A stretch of 64,000 bases of DNA, from assembly GCF_008704395.1 (NCBI RefSeq), contig NZ_CP023695.1, positions 4,526,001-4,590,000 on the forward strand, read 5' to 3'. Positions 28,349 to 36,557 of the stretch are shown here, in pieces. The notes beneath the pieces were generated by a model. That model searched no databases and was not told the DNA's origin. It saw only the letters and a program-made list of their open reading frames with translations. The position numbers were made by a program, and so were the translations under genes. Origin of the DNA: Streptomyces alboniger. Lineage in GTDB: Bacteria > Actinomycetota > Actinomycetes > Streptomycetales > Streptomycetaceae. The stretch's first letter is position 1. Every line of letters begins with the position of its first letter.

Positions 28349-29287
28349 TCACCGCCGGTTCAGCACCCGCTTCACCTTCCTGCCCGCCCCCGACTCATCC
28401 AGCGTCTTCCACAGCTTCGACGAGCTGAGCGACGTGTAGACGCCGGGGGCACCCTGCGCCCCGCAGCCGTCGCCGTACGAGACGACGCCGATCAGGATGG
28501 GGGCCTCGCGGCCGGGGACCTTGCGGAAGATGGGGCCGCCGCTGTCGCCCTGGCAGGAGTCCTTCGTCTCCACGCCGGCGCAGAAGTTGACCTTCGCGTC
28601 GTACTCCTCGTAGCTCGTCCGGCACTCGGCATGGGAGAGGACCGGGACCTTCACCTCGCGCAGCCGGTCAGGGGTGTGGGTCAGCTCCGTGTCCGTGTTG
28701 CCCCAGCCCGCGACCGTCGCCTTCTGGCCCGGGCGGATCAGCGCGTCGGTGCCCTGCGTGGGGAGCGCCACCTGGGAGATGCCGCGGACCGGCTTCTCCA
28801 GCTGGAGGAAGGCCACGTCGTAGGCCTCCTTGCCCTTGAGGTAGCGCGGGTGCACGACCACACCGCCCTTGGCGATGTTCCGTATCTGCCCCTGCCGGGA
28901 CGACAGCACCGTGCGGCCCACCGCGACCTGGAGCGTCTTCGGCCTGACGGGCTTGCCCGCCTCGTCGACCAGGCAGTGCGCGGCCGTCACGACGACGTCG
29001 GGTCCGATCAGGCTCGCCCCGCAGAACTGCCGGTCGAGCGCGCTGCCCGGGCCCTTCTCCAGGACGGCCGTCATGAACGGGTAGGCGTCGTTGGGGACGT
29101 CGGTGCCGCCGACGATCGCGTGGGCCGCGGGAGCGGATGTGGCGACCATCGCGAGGGCGGCGGCGGTGGCGGCGAGACCGGTGGCGAGCCCGGCCTTGCG
29201 GGTGGGGGTGCTCAGCGGGGACTTAGAGGACTGAGAGGACTGAGAAGAGTGAGAAGGCTGGGGGGATTGGGGGGACTTACGCGTCAT
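28349..29287 (-). CDS. Secreted trypsin-like serine protease (S1 family)
   Basis: 312 residues from the ATG at 29287 (MTRKSPQSP); an ATG at 29308 adds seven residues. The N-terminus has an unusual Ser/Gln/Pro-rich stretch (5-28) before the signal-peptide core, which ends AHA at 57. The mature enzyme starts IVGG right after the signal peptide, so there is no propeptide. The triad is H104 (TAAHC), D157 (YDVAFL) and S249 (GDSGGP). D243 in the S1 pocket predicts cleavage after Arg or Lys. Six cysteines suit three disulfides. It could process secreted proteins; a link to the T7SS island (mycosin is missing there) is speculation. Confidence 0.9.
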   Translation of the reverse strand: MTRKSPQSPQPSHSSQSSQSSKSPLSTPTRKAGLATGLAATAAALAMVATSAPAAHAIVGGTDVPNDAYPFMTAVLEKGPGSALDRQFCGASLIGPDVVVTAAHCLVDEAGKPVRPKTLQVAVGRTVLSSRQGQIRNIAKGGVVVHPRYLKGKEAYDVAFLQLEKPVRGISQVALPTQGTDALIRPGQKATVAGWGNTDTELTHTPDRLREVKVPVLSHAECRTSYEEYDAKVNFCAGVETKDSCQGDSGGPIFRKVPGREAPILIGVVSYGDGCGAQGAPGVYTSLSSSKLWKTLDESGAGRKVKRVLNRR

Positions 29288-29713
29288 GGGGGGTTGCGTC
29301 TCTTTCATGCTCTTTCGTGCCGCTGCGTGCAGCACGGGTTAACAGGTCTGCACAGGACGGGCATTGGTCGGCCCATCAGCCTCTTCGCGCCCTCCGTGCG
29401 CAGTGTGAGAGGGCAAAGCGCTATGGAGGGTTGCCCTCTCGGAGGCATTCGCGTACGCACACAAATGCCGCGCCCGCGGCCCCCGAACGGCATGGGAACC
29501 GACGCGTGCGGATTGCGCGTGGATAACGATGGGGCACGTGGGCTTCGCGAGATCTGACGCGCCTTGAGGGGCTTATATGCTGCTGATACGGTGCGATCAC
29601 TTGACACTGAGCCTGGGGCTGAATAGCCCGCCCGAGGCGGGGCGTAGAGAGTCGCGAGTGTCACTAATGACGGAAATTGACCGAATCTTCTTGGGTGTGC
29701 GGGGAGCAGTTGC
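29288..29713. other. Divergent intergenic region between protease and Tad locus
   Basis: 426 bases with no supported gene. It contains a 10-bp-arm inverted repeat (29407-29440). A TTGACA box at 29601-29606 could belong to the Tad promoter, but no good -10 lies at the right distance. The remainder shows nothing recognisable. Confidence 0.4.
29407..29440. repeat. Inverted repeat with 10-bp perfect arms
   Basis: GAGAGGGCAA (29407-29416) and TTGCCCTCTC (29431-29440) are separated by 14 bases. It lies in the protease/Tad divergent region, 120 bases upstream of the protease start. It may be an operator or an RNA hairpin. Confidence 0.5.
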
Positions 29714-30436
29714 GTGAAGATCCAGGAGCGTATGAGGGCGGGCAACAACCGTTCCACCGCGCCGGCTCAGCCGACGGTCGGTGAGCGCCTTCCCGCGCCG
29801 CCTCGCGAGCGCAAACCGGCACTGGCCGCACTGGCCGTACTCCTGATCCTGCTCGGCGCGCTCGGCGCCACCGTGCTCGTGCTGCGCGCGGGCGACCGCA
29901 TCGAGGTCGTCAAGGTGACGAAGGAGATCCCGGCGGGCGAGTCGCCCGCCGAGGGCACGAACATCCAGCCGATGATGGTCGCCGAGGACTCCTCGATCCA
30001 CTACGTCAAGTGGGAGCAGCGCGAGGCCCTTTCCCGGCTGAAGGCCAAGAGCACCGTACCGGCGGGTGCCGTCGCCGTCGGTGAGATGTTCGGCGCCAAG
30101 GAGAGCCTGCCCGCAGGCAAGGCCTCCGTCGGTCTCTCCCTCAAGGAGGGCCAGTACCCCGCCGACCTGAAGCCCGGCGACACCGTCGCCGCCTACCCCG
30201 TGGTGTCCGGCACCGCGACCGGCAAGGGCTCCTCCGGAAGCGGCAGCTCCGGCAGCGGGTCGCCCCTGGTCGCCGCCGCCAAGGTGAGCACCGTCACCAC
30301 CAAGAGCGACGCCACCGTGAGCACCGGCAACCAGACCGTCACCCTCCTCGTCCCGCAGGACGAGGTCGCGGCTCTCGCGAGTGCCGCGTCCGAGAGCAAG
30401 GTCGTCGTCGTCCGCGTCACCGGCGACAGCAACTAG
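29714..30436 (+). CDS. Tad pilus assembly protein, CpaB/RcpC-like (SAF domain)
   Basis: 240 residues from the GTG at 29714 with GGGGAG upstream. A cytoplasmic tail, one membrane helix (about 35-58) and an external region with a SAF-like beta-clip follow (VTKEIPAGESPAEGTNIQPM, STVPAGAVAVGEMF, GLSLKEGQYPADLKPGDTVA), then a Gly/Ser linker and a C-terminal beta segment. CpaB/RcpC proteins are periplasmic pilus assembly factors. It is the first gene of the Tad operon. Confidence 0.78.
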   Translation: MKIQERMRAGNNRSTAPAQPTVGERLPAPPRERKPALAALAVLLILLGALGATVLVLRAGDRIEVVKVTKEIPAGESPAEGTNIQPMMVAEDSSIHYVKWEQREALSRLKAKSTVPAGAVAVGEMFGAKESLPAGKASVGLSLKEGQYPADLKPGDTVAAYPVVSGTATGKGSSGSGSSGSGSPLVAAAKVSTVTTKSDATVSTGNQTVTLLVPQDEVAALASAASESKVVVVRVTGDSN

Positions 30437-30453
30437 AGGCGAGTAGAAGAGAC

Positions 30454-31290
30454 ATGGCGCTCATCGCTCTCGCCGCCGACAAAGGGTCGCCCGGCGTCAC
30501 CACCGCTGCCGTCGCGCTGGCCGCCGTCTGGCCGCGCCGCGTACTGGTCGCGGAGACCGACCCCGCGGGGGGCGACCTCGTCTACCGCAGCGCCGCCGCG
30601 CACGGCGGACCGCTCAACCCCAACACCGGCATGCTCTCCATCGCCGCCACGGCCCGCCGCGGCCTCGTGCCCGACCAACTCTGGGACCACACCCAGCCGT
30701 TGAGCGGGGGGCTCGAAGTCCTCGTCGGTCTCGGCATCGCCGAGCAGGCCGCCGGTCTCGCCGGGCTCTGGCCGACCCTCGGGCGCGCCTTCTCGCAGCT
30801 CGCCGACTCGCCGCACGCGCCCGCCGACGTCATCGCGGACTGCGGACGCGTCAGCGGCGACACCCCGGCCATCGACCTGTTCCCACAGGCCGCCCTCGTC
30901 CTGCTCGTCTCGCGCACGGAGCCCGAGTCGCTCGCCCGCGTACGCGACCGTGCCGCGGCCCTCGCCGCCAAACTGCACGGCGGGGCACGGGGCGCCGCCT
31001 CGCTGGCGACCCCGCTCATCGGCGTACTCCTGATCGCGGACCCGTCGACATCGGCCAAGCTCGTCCACCAGGTCAACGACATGCTGATGGCCGCGCAGAC
31101 CGGCGCCCGCGTCGTGGGCACCCTCGCCGACGACCCGTCCGGCGCCGACCAGTTGGCCGGACGCAAGCGCGGGCGGCTCGACAAGTCGCTGCTCATCCGC
31201 TCCGCCCGCAAGGTGACCGTCGACCTGTACCAGCAGTACGGCGCCGCCTGGGCCGGCCCCGTCGCCCAGCAGCCCGGAGCGGGCCGATGA
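30454..31290 (+). CDS. CpaE/TadZ-like MinD-family protein with degenerate P-loop
   Basis: 278 residues. The N-terminal deviant Walker A of the ParA/MinD family (KGGVGKT) reads K10-GSPG-V15-TT here, so the catalytic lysine is replaced by valine and ATP hydrolysis is doubtful. The rest keeps the fold (VLVAETDPAGGDL, VIADCGRVSGDTP, LLVSRTEPESLARVRDR). TadZ/CpaE proteins place the Tad machine at the cell pole, and many have atypical P-loops. The stop overlaps the start of the TadA gene by four bases. Confidence 0.8.
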   Translation: MALIALAADKGSPGVTTAAVALAAVWPRRVLVAETDPAGGDLVYRSAAAHGGPLNPNTGMLSIAATARRGLVPDQLWDHTQPLSGGLEVLVGLGIAEQAAGLAGLWPTLGRAFSQLADSPHAPADVIADCGRVSGDTPAIDLFPQAALVLLVSRTEPESLARVRDRAAALAAKLHGGARGAASLATPLIGVLLIADPSTSAKLVHQVNDMLMAAQTGARVVGTLADDPSGADQLAGRKRGRLDKSLLIRSARKVTVDLYQQYGAAWAGPVAQQPGAGR

Positions 31291-32597
31291 GCACGCCCGT
31301 CGATCACCAGCTGGTGAAGCGGTTCCGGCAGGACGCCGGCGACCGCATCGCCGAGCAGCGCCGCGTCGACCAGGTCTCCGGCGTCACCCCGATGTCGGGC
31401 GAGGACGAGCGGCACTACGCCCGCGCCGTCATCGCGCAGATCCTGGAGGAGTACGCGCGCGCGGAGATCAACGCCGGGCGCACCCCCCTCGACGCGGAGA
31501 CCGAGGAGCAGTACGCGGCCGCCGTGCACGCCGCCCTCTTCGGCGTCGGACGGCTCCAGCCGCTGCTCGACGACCCCGAGGTCGAGAACATCGACATCAA
31601 CGGCTGCGACCAGGTCTTCGTCGGATACGCCGACGGCCGCGAGGCCAAGGCCGACCCGGTCGCCGAGACCGACGAGGAACTCGTCGAGCTGATCCAGATC
31701 CTCGGCGCCTACTCCGGTCTGTCCTCCCGCCCCTTCGACTCCGCGAACCCCCAGCTCGACCTGCGGCTGCCCGACGGCTCGCGTCTGTCAGCGGTCATGG
31801 ACGTCACGCGCCGCCCCGCCCTGTCCATCCGCCGCGCCCGCATGGGCAAGGTCTTCATGTCGGACCTCGTCGGCAACGGCACGCTCACCCCGGAGATCGG
31901 CCACTTCCTGGCCTGCGCGGTCCGGGCCCGCAAGAACATCATGATCGCGGGCGCGACCAACGCCGGTAAGACCACGCTCCTGCGCGCCCTCGCCAACGAG
32001 ATCCCGCCGCACGAGCGCCTGGTGACCGTCGAGCGTGCCCTGGAGCTCGGCCTCGACCAGTTCGCCGACCTGCACCCGAACGTCGTGGCGTTCGAGGAGC
32101 GGCTGCCCAACTCCGAGGGGCAGGGCGAGATCTCGATGGCGGAGCTGGTACGCCGTTCGCTGCGTATGAACCCCTCCCGCGTCATCGTCGGTGAGGTCCT
32201 CGGCGACGAGATCGTGACGATGCTCAACGCGATGTCGCAGGGCAACGACGGCTCGCTCTCCACAATCCACGCCAACAGCTCCAGCGAGGTCTTCAACCGT
32301 ATTTCCACCTACGCCCTCCAGGCCTCCGAACGCCTCCCCATCGAGGCGAGCCAGATGCTGGTGGCGGGCGCGGTCAACTTCGTCGTCTTCATCCAGCGGC
32401 GCAACAACTACCAGTCCGGAGGCAAGCTCCAGCGCATGGTGACCTCGATCCGCGAGGTCAACGGCGTCGACGGCCGCGTCCTGTCCAGCGAGGTCTTCGC
32501 GGAGGCCCCCGACGGGCGGGTCGTCGCGCACGCGCCGATCGCCTGCATGGACGACCTGGCCGCGTTCGGCTACCGCCCCGCCGGGCAATGGGGGTGA
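31287..32597 (+). CDS. tadA: Tad secretion ATPase TadA/CpaF
   Basis: 436 residues. A hexameric type II/IV secretion ATPase that powers Flp pilus assembly at the cytoplasmic membrane. Walker A GATNAGKTT is at 222-230. The Asp box (VTVERALELGL), Walker B (RVIVGEVLGDE) and His box (STIHANSSSEV) are all present. The N-terminal domain has the conserved FGVGRLQPLLDDPEVENI. It begins with ATGA overlapping the previous gene, in canonical Tad order. Confidence 0.93.
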   Translation: MSTPVDHQLVKRFRQDAGDRIAEQRRVDQVSGVTPMSGEDERHYARAVIAQILEEYARAEINAGRTPLDAETEEQYAAAVHAALFGVGRLQPLLDDPEVENIDINGCDQVFVGYADGREAKADPVAETDEELVELIQILGAYSGLSSRPFDSANPQLDLRLPDGSRLSAVMDVTRRPALSIRRARMGKVFMSDLVGNGTLTPEIGHFLACAVRARKNIMIAGATNAGKTTLLRALANEIPPHERLVTVERALELGLDQFADLHPNVVAFEERLPNSEGQGEISMAELVRRSLRMNPSRVIVGEVLGDEIVTMLNAMSQGNDGSLSTIHANSSSEVFNRISTYALQASERLPIEASQMLVAGAVNFVVFIQRRNNYQSGGKLQRMVTSIREVNGVDGRVLSSEVFAEAPDGRVVAHAPIACMDDLAAFGYRPAGQWG

Positions 32598-32604
32598 GCA
32601 CGAC

Positions 32605-33606
32605 ATGAACGGACCTGGCTCCATGGGCGGCCTCTTCTCGCTGCCCGTCCTGTACGCACTGGTCTGCGGCGTCGCCGCGGGCGGCGGAATCGCGCTCCTC
32701 GCGATCGCGATCCGCGGCCTGCCCGCCAAGCCCGACCACGAGAAGCACAAGGCGAGCGAGCGCGCGAGTGAACTGCTCCGCTTCGCGGGCCGCCGCGGCT
32801 CCCTCGCCGCCGGTGTCGGCCTGGTCGTCCTCCTCCTCACCCGCTGGGCGGTGGCGGGCATCGCGGCCGGCATCCTCGTCTTCTTCTGGGACAAGCTCTT
32901 CGGCGGCGCCGCCGAGGAGCGCGCCCAGATGAAGCGCGTCGAGGCGCTGGCCGCCTGGACGGAATCGCTGCGCGACACCATCGCGGGCGCGGTCGGCCTG
33001 GAACAGGCCATCCCCGCGTCGGCCCGCGCGGCGGCCCCGGTGCTCCGCCCCCACCTGGACGCCCTGGTGGACCGGCTGCGCGCCCGCACCCCGCTGCCCG
33101 AGGCCCTCCAGATCCTGGCCGACGAGATCGACGACGCCTCGGCGGACATCATCGTCGCGGCGCTCATCCTCAACGCCAAGCTGCGCGGCCCCGGCCTGCG
33201 CCAAGTGCTCGGCGCGCTCGCCAAGTCGGCGCGCGAAGAGGTCGACATGCGCCAGCGCGTCATGGCGCAGCGCGCCTCGACGCGCCGCTCGGTGCAGATC
33301 GTCGTGGCCGTCTCCGTCGCCTTCGTCCTCGGCCTTTCCATCTTCAACCGCGAGTTCGTCGAGCCCTACGGCACGCCCGTCGGCCAGCTCGTGCTCGCCC
33401 TGGTCTGCGCCCTGTTCGCGCTGGGCTTCTGGTGGCTGCGGAAGCTGTCGACCGTGGAGACGCCGGACCGCTTCCTGGTCAAGGACGAGCCGGGCGTGCA
33501 GTTCGTACGCCCCCGGGGCCCGGCCACCGCTCCCGACCGGTCCCAGCAGCAGTCCCAGCAGGGCCTGCCGGGCTACGCCAACTCTCCCGAGGGGGTACGT
33601 CGATGA
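32605..33606 (+). CDS. tadB: Tad inner-membrane platform protein TadB
   Basis: 333 residues. It has N-terminal membrane helices, a cytoplasmic type II secretion F domain (LEQAIPASARAAAPVLRP, LQILADEIDDASADIIVAAL, KSAREEVDMRQRVMAQRAS) and two C-terminal helices. It forms the membrane platform with TadC and contacts the TadA ATPase. It starts 8 bases after tadA, and its stop overlaps the tadC start. Confidence 0.9.
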   Translation: MNGPGSMGGLFSLPVLYALVCGVAAGGGIALLAIAIRGLPAKPDHEKHKASERASELLRFAGRRGSLAAGVGLVVLLLTRWAVAGIAAGILVFFWDKLFGGAAEERAQMKRVEALAAWTESLRDTIAGAVGLEQAIPASARAAAPVLRPHLDALVDRLRARTPLPEALQILADEIDDASADIIVAALILNAKLRGPGLRQVLGALAKSAREEVDMRQRVMAQRASTRRSVQIVVAVSVAFVLGLSIFNREFVEPYGTPVGQLVLALVCALFALGFWWLRKLSTVETPDRFLVKDEPGVQFVRPRGPATAPDRSQQQSQQGLPGYANSPEGVRR

Positions 33607-34532
33607 GCCTGACGCTGCCGATAGTGGTCGGCGCGGTGCTCGGCCTCGGCATCTTCGCCCTCGTACGCGCCCTGATGCCGTCCAGGCAGAGCGCGGTCGC
33701 CCAGGTGGCCCGCATCGACGCGATGCGGGCGCGCGGCGCGGCGTACGAGTCGCACCGGGCCACGTCGGACGTGGAGAAGCCGGGCCGCATCGGTTCGGTG
33801 CGGACCCGCATCGGCATGCGCGTGGCGGACTTCTACCTCCAGCAGGGGTGGGAGCAGCGGTCGCTGCGGGCCGACCTCGCGGTCCTCGACCGCAGCTGGG
33901 AGAAGTTCCTGGCGACGAAGATGCTGCTGGCCGCGGCCGGTGTCTTCTTCGGCCCGTTCCTCTTCGTCATCATCTGGCAGCTCGGCTTCGGCCGCAGCCC
34001 GATCATCCCGGTCTGGCTCGCGCTGATGTTCGGCGCGATCTTCTTCTTCCTGCCCGACCTGGAAGTACGCAGGGACGCGGCGGACAAGCGGCGCGATCTG
34101 CGCCGCGTCATCGGGGCCTATCTGGACCTGGTGTCGATGAGCCTCGCGGGCGGCCGCGGCCTCCCCGAGGCGCTCATGGCGGCGGCGGAAGTCTCCGACG
34201 GATGGGCGACGCGACGTATCCGAAGCGCGCTGGCCGACGCCCGCATCACCGGCGTCAGCCAGTGGCAGGCCCTCGGCACGCTCGGCGAGGAACTGGGCGT
34301 CGAGGAGCTGAAGGACCTGTCGGCGTCCCTGGCGCTGGTGGCGGACGACGGCGCGAAGGTACGCGAGTCGCTCGCCTCCCGCGCGGAGACGATGCGGCAT
34401 CGCGAGCTGGCCGAGATCGAGGGCAGCGCGGGCGAGAAGTCCCAGTCGATGCTGGTGGCCCAGCTGTTGCTCTGTGCGGGATTCCTGGTCTTCCTCATCT
34501 TCCCGGCGGCGATGCGCGTGTTCCAGGTGTAG
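33603..34532 (+). CDS. tadC: Tad inner-membrane platform protein TadC
   Basis: 309 residues from the ATG at 33603, overlapping the tadB stop (ATGA). It has an N-terminal helix, two central helices (about 103-145), an F domain (GAYLDLVSMSLAGGRGLPEA, KDLSASLALVADDGAKVRES) and a C-terminal helix. Companion of TadB in the pilus platform. Confidence 0.9.
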   Translation: MSLTLPIVVGAVLGLGIFALVRALMPSRQSAVAQVARIDAMRARGAAYESHRATSDVEKPGRIGSVRTRIGMRVADFYLQQGWEQRSLRADLAVLDRSWEKFLATKMLLAAAGVFFGPFLFVIIWQLGFGRSPIIPVWLALMFGAIFFFLPDLEVRRDAADKRRDLRRVIGAYLDLVSMSLAGGRGLPEALMAAAEVSDGWATRRIRSALADARITGVSQWQALGTLGEELGVEELKDLSASLALVADDGAKVRESLASRAETMRHRELAEIEGSAGEKSQSMLVAQLLLCAGFLVFLIFPAAMRVFQV

Positions 34533-34608
34533 CCGCCCTTCGACGACGGTGCCGGCGACAACGGGGCCCGGTACCTCCTCCCCCCACCACTCTGAGAGGA
34601 CACACACC

Positions 34609-34878
34609 ATGAACGGACCGAACGGATTCAACGGGCGGGACTTCAGCACCGGCAACCCCGGCCTGGACTTCGTCATCACCTTCCTGCAGGGCCGCGTGCA
34701 GCGGGTCAGGTCGGGCGAGCTGGACCGAGGCGCGTCCGCCGTCGAGTGGGTCATCATCTCGGCGGTCGTCGTGGCGATCGTGGGTGCCGTGGCGGCGATC
34801 ATCAACGCGGCCCTGGACAAGGGCGCGACCAAGGTCGGCGAGTGCATCGAGGGCGCGGACGCGGGCAGCACCTGCTGA
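34609..34878 (+). CDS. flp: Flp-type pilin with unusually long leader
   Basis: 89 residues from the ATG at 34609. The prepilin site is G41-ASAVEW with Glu at position +5 of the mature protein. A 20-residue hydrophobic helix follows (VEWVIISAVVVAIVGAVAAI). The mature subunit is only 48 residues, as usual for Flp pilins. The 41-residue leader is longer than typical (about 15-25). Two C-terminal cysteines (residues 79 and 89) could form a disulfide. The peptidase encoded at 39660 should process it. Confidence 0.88.
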   Translation: MNGPNGFNGRDFSTGNPGLDFVITFLQGRVQRVRSGELDRGASAVEWVIISAVVVAIVGAVAAIINAALDKGATKVGECIEGADAGSTC

Positions 34879-34938
34879 TCCGGCGGTGAACGGGGACGTA
34901 CGGGGACGGACAAGGACGGGGACAGGGAGCGGACACAC

Positions 34939-35385
34939 GTGCGCGAGCGTGCAAGACGATGGGTACGTCGCAGGGTGGAGGCCGCCTCCACCCGCGGCGA
35001 GTCCGGCATGACCGCGATCGAGTTCGTGCTGCTCACTCCCGTACTGTTCTTCATGATCTTCGCGACGGTGCAGTTCGCGCTGTACTTCTTCGCGGACCAT
35101 GTGGCGCAGGCGGCGGCCCAGGCGGGTGCGCGGAAGGCCCGCGCGACGGCGGACGAGAACGCGGGCGGCTGGCGCGGCGAGGCACGTGACGTGGCCGACG
35201 CCTACATCCGCCAGCTCGGCCCGCAGTTGGTGATCGACCCGAAGGTGCAGACCATCCAGCCGGAGGCGAGCACGGTCGGCGTGGAGATCACGGCGAAGGT
35301 GCCGAGGGTCTTCCCCGGGCTCGACTTCACCGTGCACGCGCAGTCGTCCGGGCCGGTGGAGCGGTTCGTGGAGGACGACGGCTGA
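34939..35385 (+). CDS. tadE: TadE-like pseudopilin
   Basis: 148 residues from a GTG. It has a basic N-terminus, then the prepilin-like site G23-MTAIEF (Glu at +5), a hydrophobic helix (about 24-50) and an extracellular beta-rich domain. It fits the TadE family (PF07811), pseudopilins of the Tad machine. It ends one base into the next gene's start (TGATG). Confidence 0.87.
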   Translation: MRERARRWVRRRVEAASTRGESGMTAIEFVLLTPVLFFMIFATVQFALYFFADHVAQAAAQAGARKARATADENAGGWRGEARDVADAYIRQLGPQLVIDPKVQTIQPEASTVGVEITAKVPRVFPGLDFTVHAQSSGPVERFVEDDG

Positions 35386-35825
35386 TGTGTGACGCAACCC
35401 GGACTCCCCGGCCCTGGCCTCACCGCCGCGACGACCGAGGGCTCTCCACCATCGAGGTCGTGATCCTCGCCCCCGTGATGATCCTCTTCATCCTCGTCCT
35501 GGTGGCCTTCGGGCAGCTCGTCGACGGCCGAGGGGCCATCGACGGCGCGGCGCGGGACGCGGCACGCGCGGGCTCCATCCAGAAGGAACACGGCACGGCA
35601 CTGGCGGAGGCGCGCAAGGCCGCGCGGGCGGACCTCGCGGACGTCTGCTCGGGACCGGTCAGCGTCGTGCAGAAGAGCGCCGGGTTCGACGAGGACGTCG
35701 ACCCCTTCTTCACGGTCGAAGTCAGCTGCCAGGTGCGGGGCCTGGCCATGCTCGGCCTCGATGTGCCGACCACCCTGAAGGCCAGCTTCAGCTCCCCGCT
35801 CGACCCCTACCGGAGGTCGGCGTGA
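35385..35825 (+). CDS. tadF: TadE/TadF-like pseudopilin
   Basis: 146 residues. The N-terminal site DRG-LSTIEV carries Glu at +5 and is followed by one hydrophobic helix (about 20-45) and an external domain with two Cys. It is a second member of the TadE-like family and is translationally coupled with both neighbours. Confidence 0.83.
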   Translation: MCDATRTPRPWPHRRDDRGLSTIEVVILAPVMILFILVLVAFGQLVDGRGAIDGAARDAARAGSIQKEHGTALAEARKAARADLADVCSGPVSVVQKSAGFDEDVDPFFTVEVSCQVRGLAMLGLDVPTTLKASFSSPLDPYRRSA

Positions 35826-36289
35826 CGACGATGTCCCCCGCTGTACGCGCTTGGGCCGCAGCCCGCCGCGAAGCACTGGACGACCGCGGCTCGGGCGCGG
35901 GCGCGGTCATCGTCTTCGCGCTCGTCTTCCTCGCCCTCGCCGCGTTCGTGATCGACGGCGGTCTCTCCATCTCCCAACGGGAACGCGCCGCGGACATCGC
36001 GGAGCAGGCCGCGCGCTATGCCGCGCAGGACCTCGACACCGAGGGCCTCTACGAGGGCGCCAAGGGCGCCCCCATCAACTTCGAGAACTGTGGCGCCCGC
36101 GTCCAGGCGTTCGTCCAGGAGGCCGGATTGAGCGGCGCGGACGCGGCAGCGACACACTGCGTCACGGCCAACGCCCAGCAGGTCGAGGTGGAGGTCCGGA
36201 TGACGTACAGCCCTGTCTTCACCGGCATGTTCTACGGCGGCGACATCACGGTGACGGGGCGGGCGGTCGCGGAGAACGAGGTGGGCTGA
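35822..36289 (+). CDS. TadG-like pilus-associated membrane protein lacking the +5 glutamate
   Basis: 155 residues from a GTG overlapping the previous stop. It resembles the two upstream pseudopilins (DDRGSGAGAVIVFALVFLAL), but the position of the processing glutamate holds no acid. It may therefore stay unprocessed, like the N-terminal anchor of TadG-type proteins. The external domain has two Cys (FENCGARVQAF, THCVTANAQQ). It is the last gene of the first Tad transcript. Confidence 0.75.
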   Translation: MTTMSPAVRAWAAARREALDDRGSGAGAVIVFALVFLALAAFVIDGGLSISQRERAADIAEQAARYAAQDLDTEGLYEGAKGAPINFENCGARVQAFVQEAGLSGADAAATHCVTANAQQVEVEVRMTYSPVFTGMFYGGDITVTGRAVAENEVG

Positions 36290-36557
36290 CATTCGGCAAG
36301 CCGCGGAGTGACCCCACTTGCTTGGACCCGCCCCCGCCCTTGCCGCCCTTCTCCCCGTCCGCCTCCACCGCGTCGGACAGCTCCGCGAGCTACCCCGTCG
36401 TGCGGCCGCGCGAATCGAGCCTTTGGCGCGGGCAGTTACCAAACGGGCGGCCCCCCAATCGCACCTCTGTTTGACCTTCGGCACCTTCCGTACCATCGCC
36501 TCAGTAGGCTGTTGCGTAAGCATCCACTCCTCCCCACAGGACACCAGGACTCCCGCC

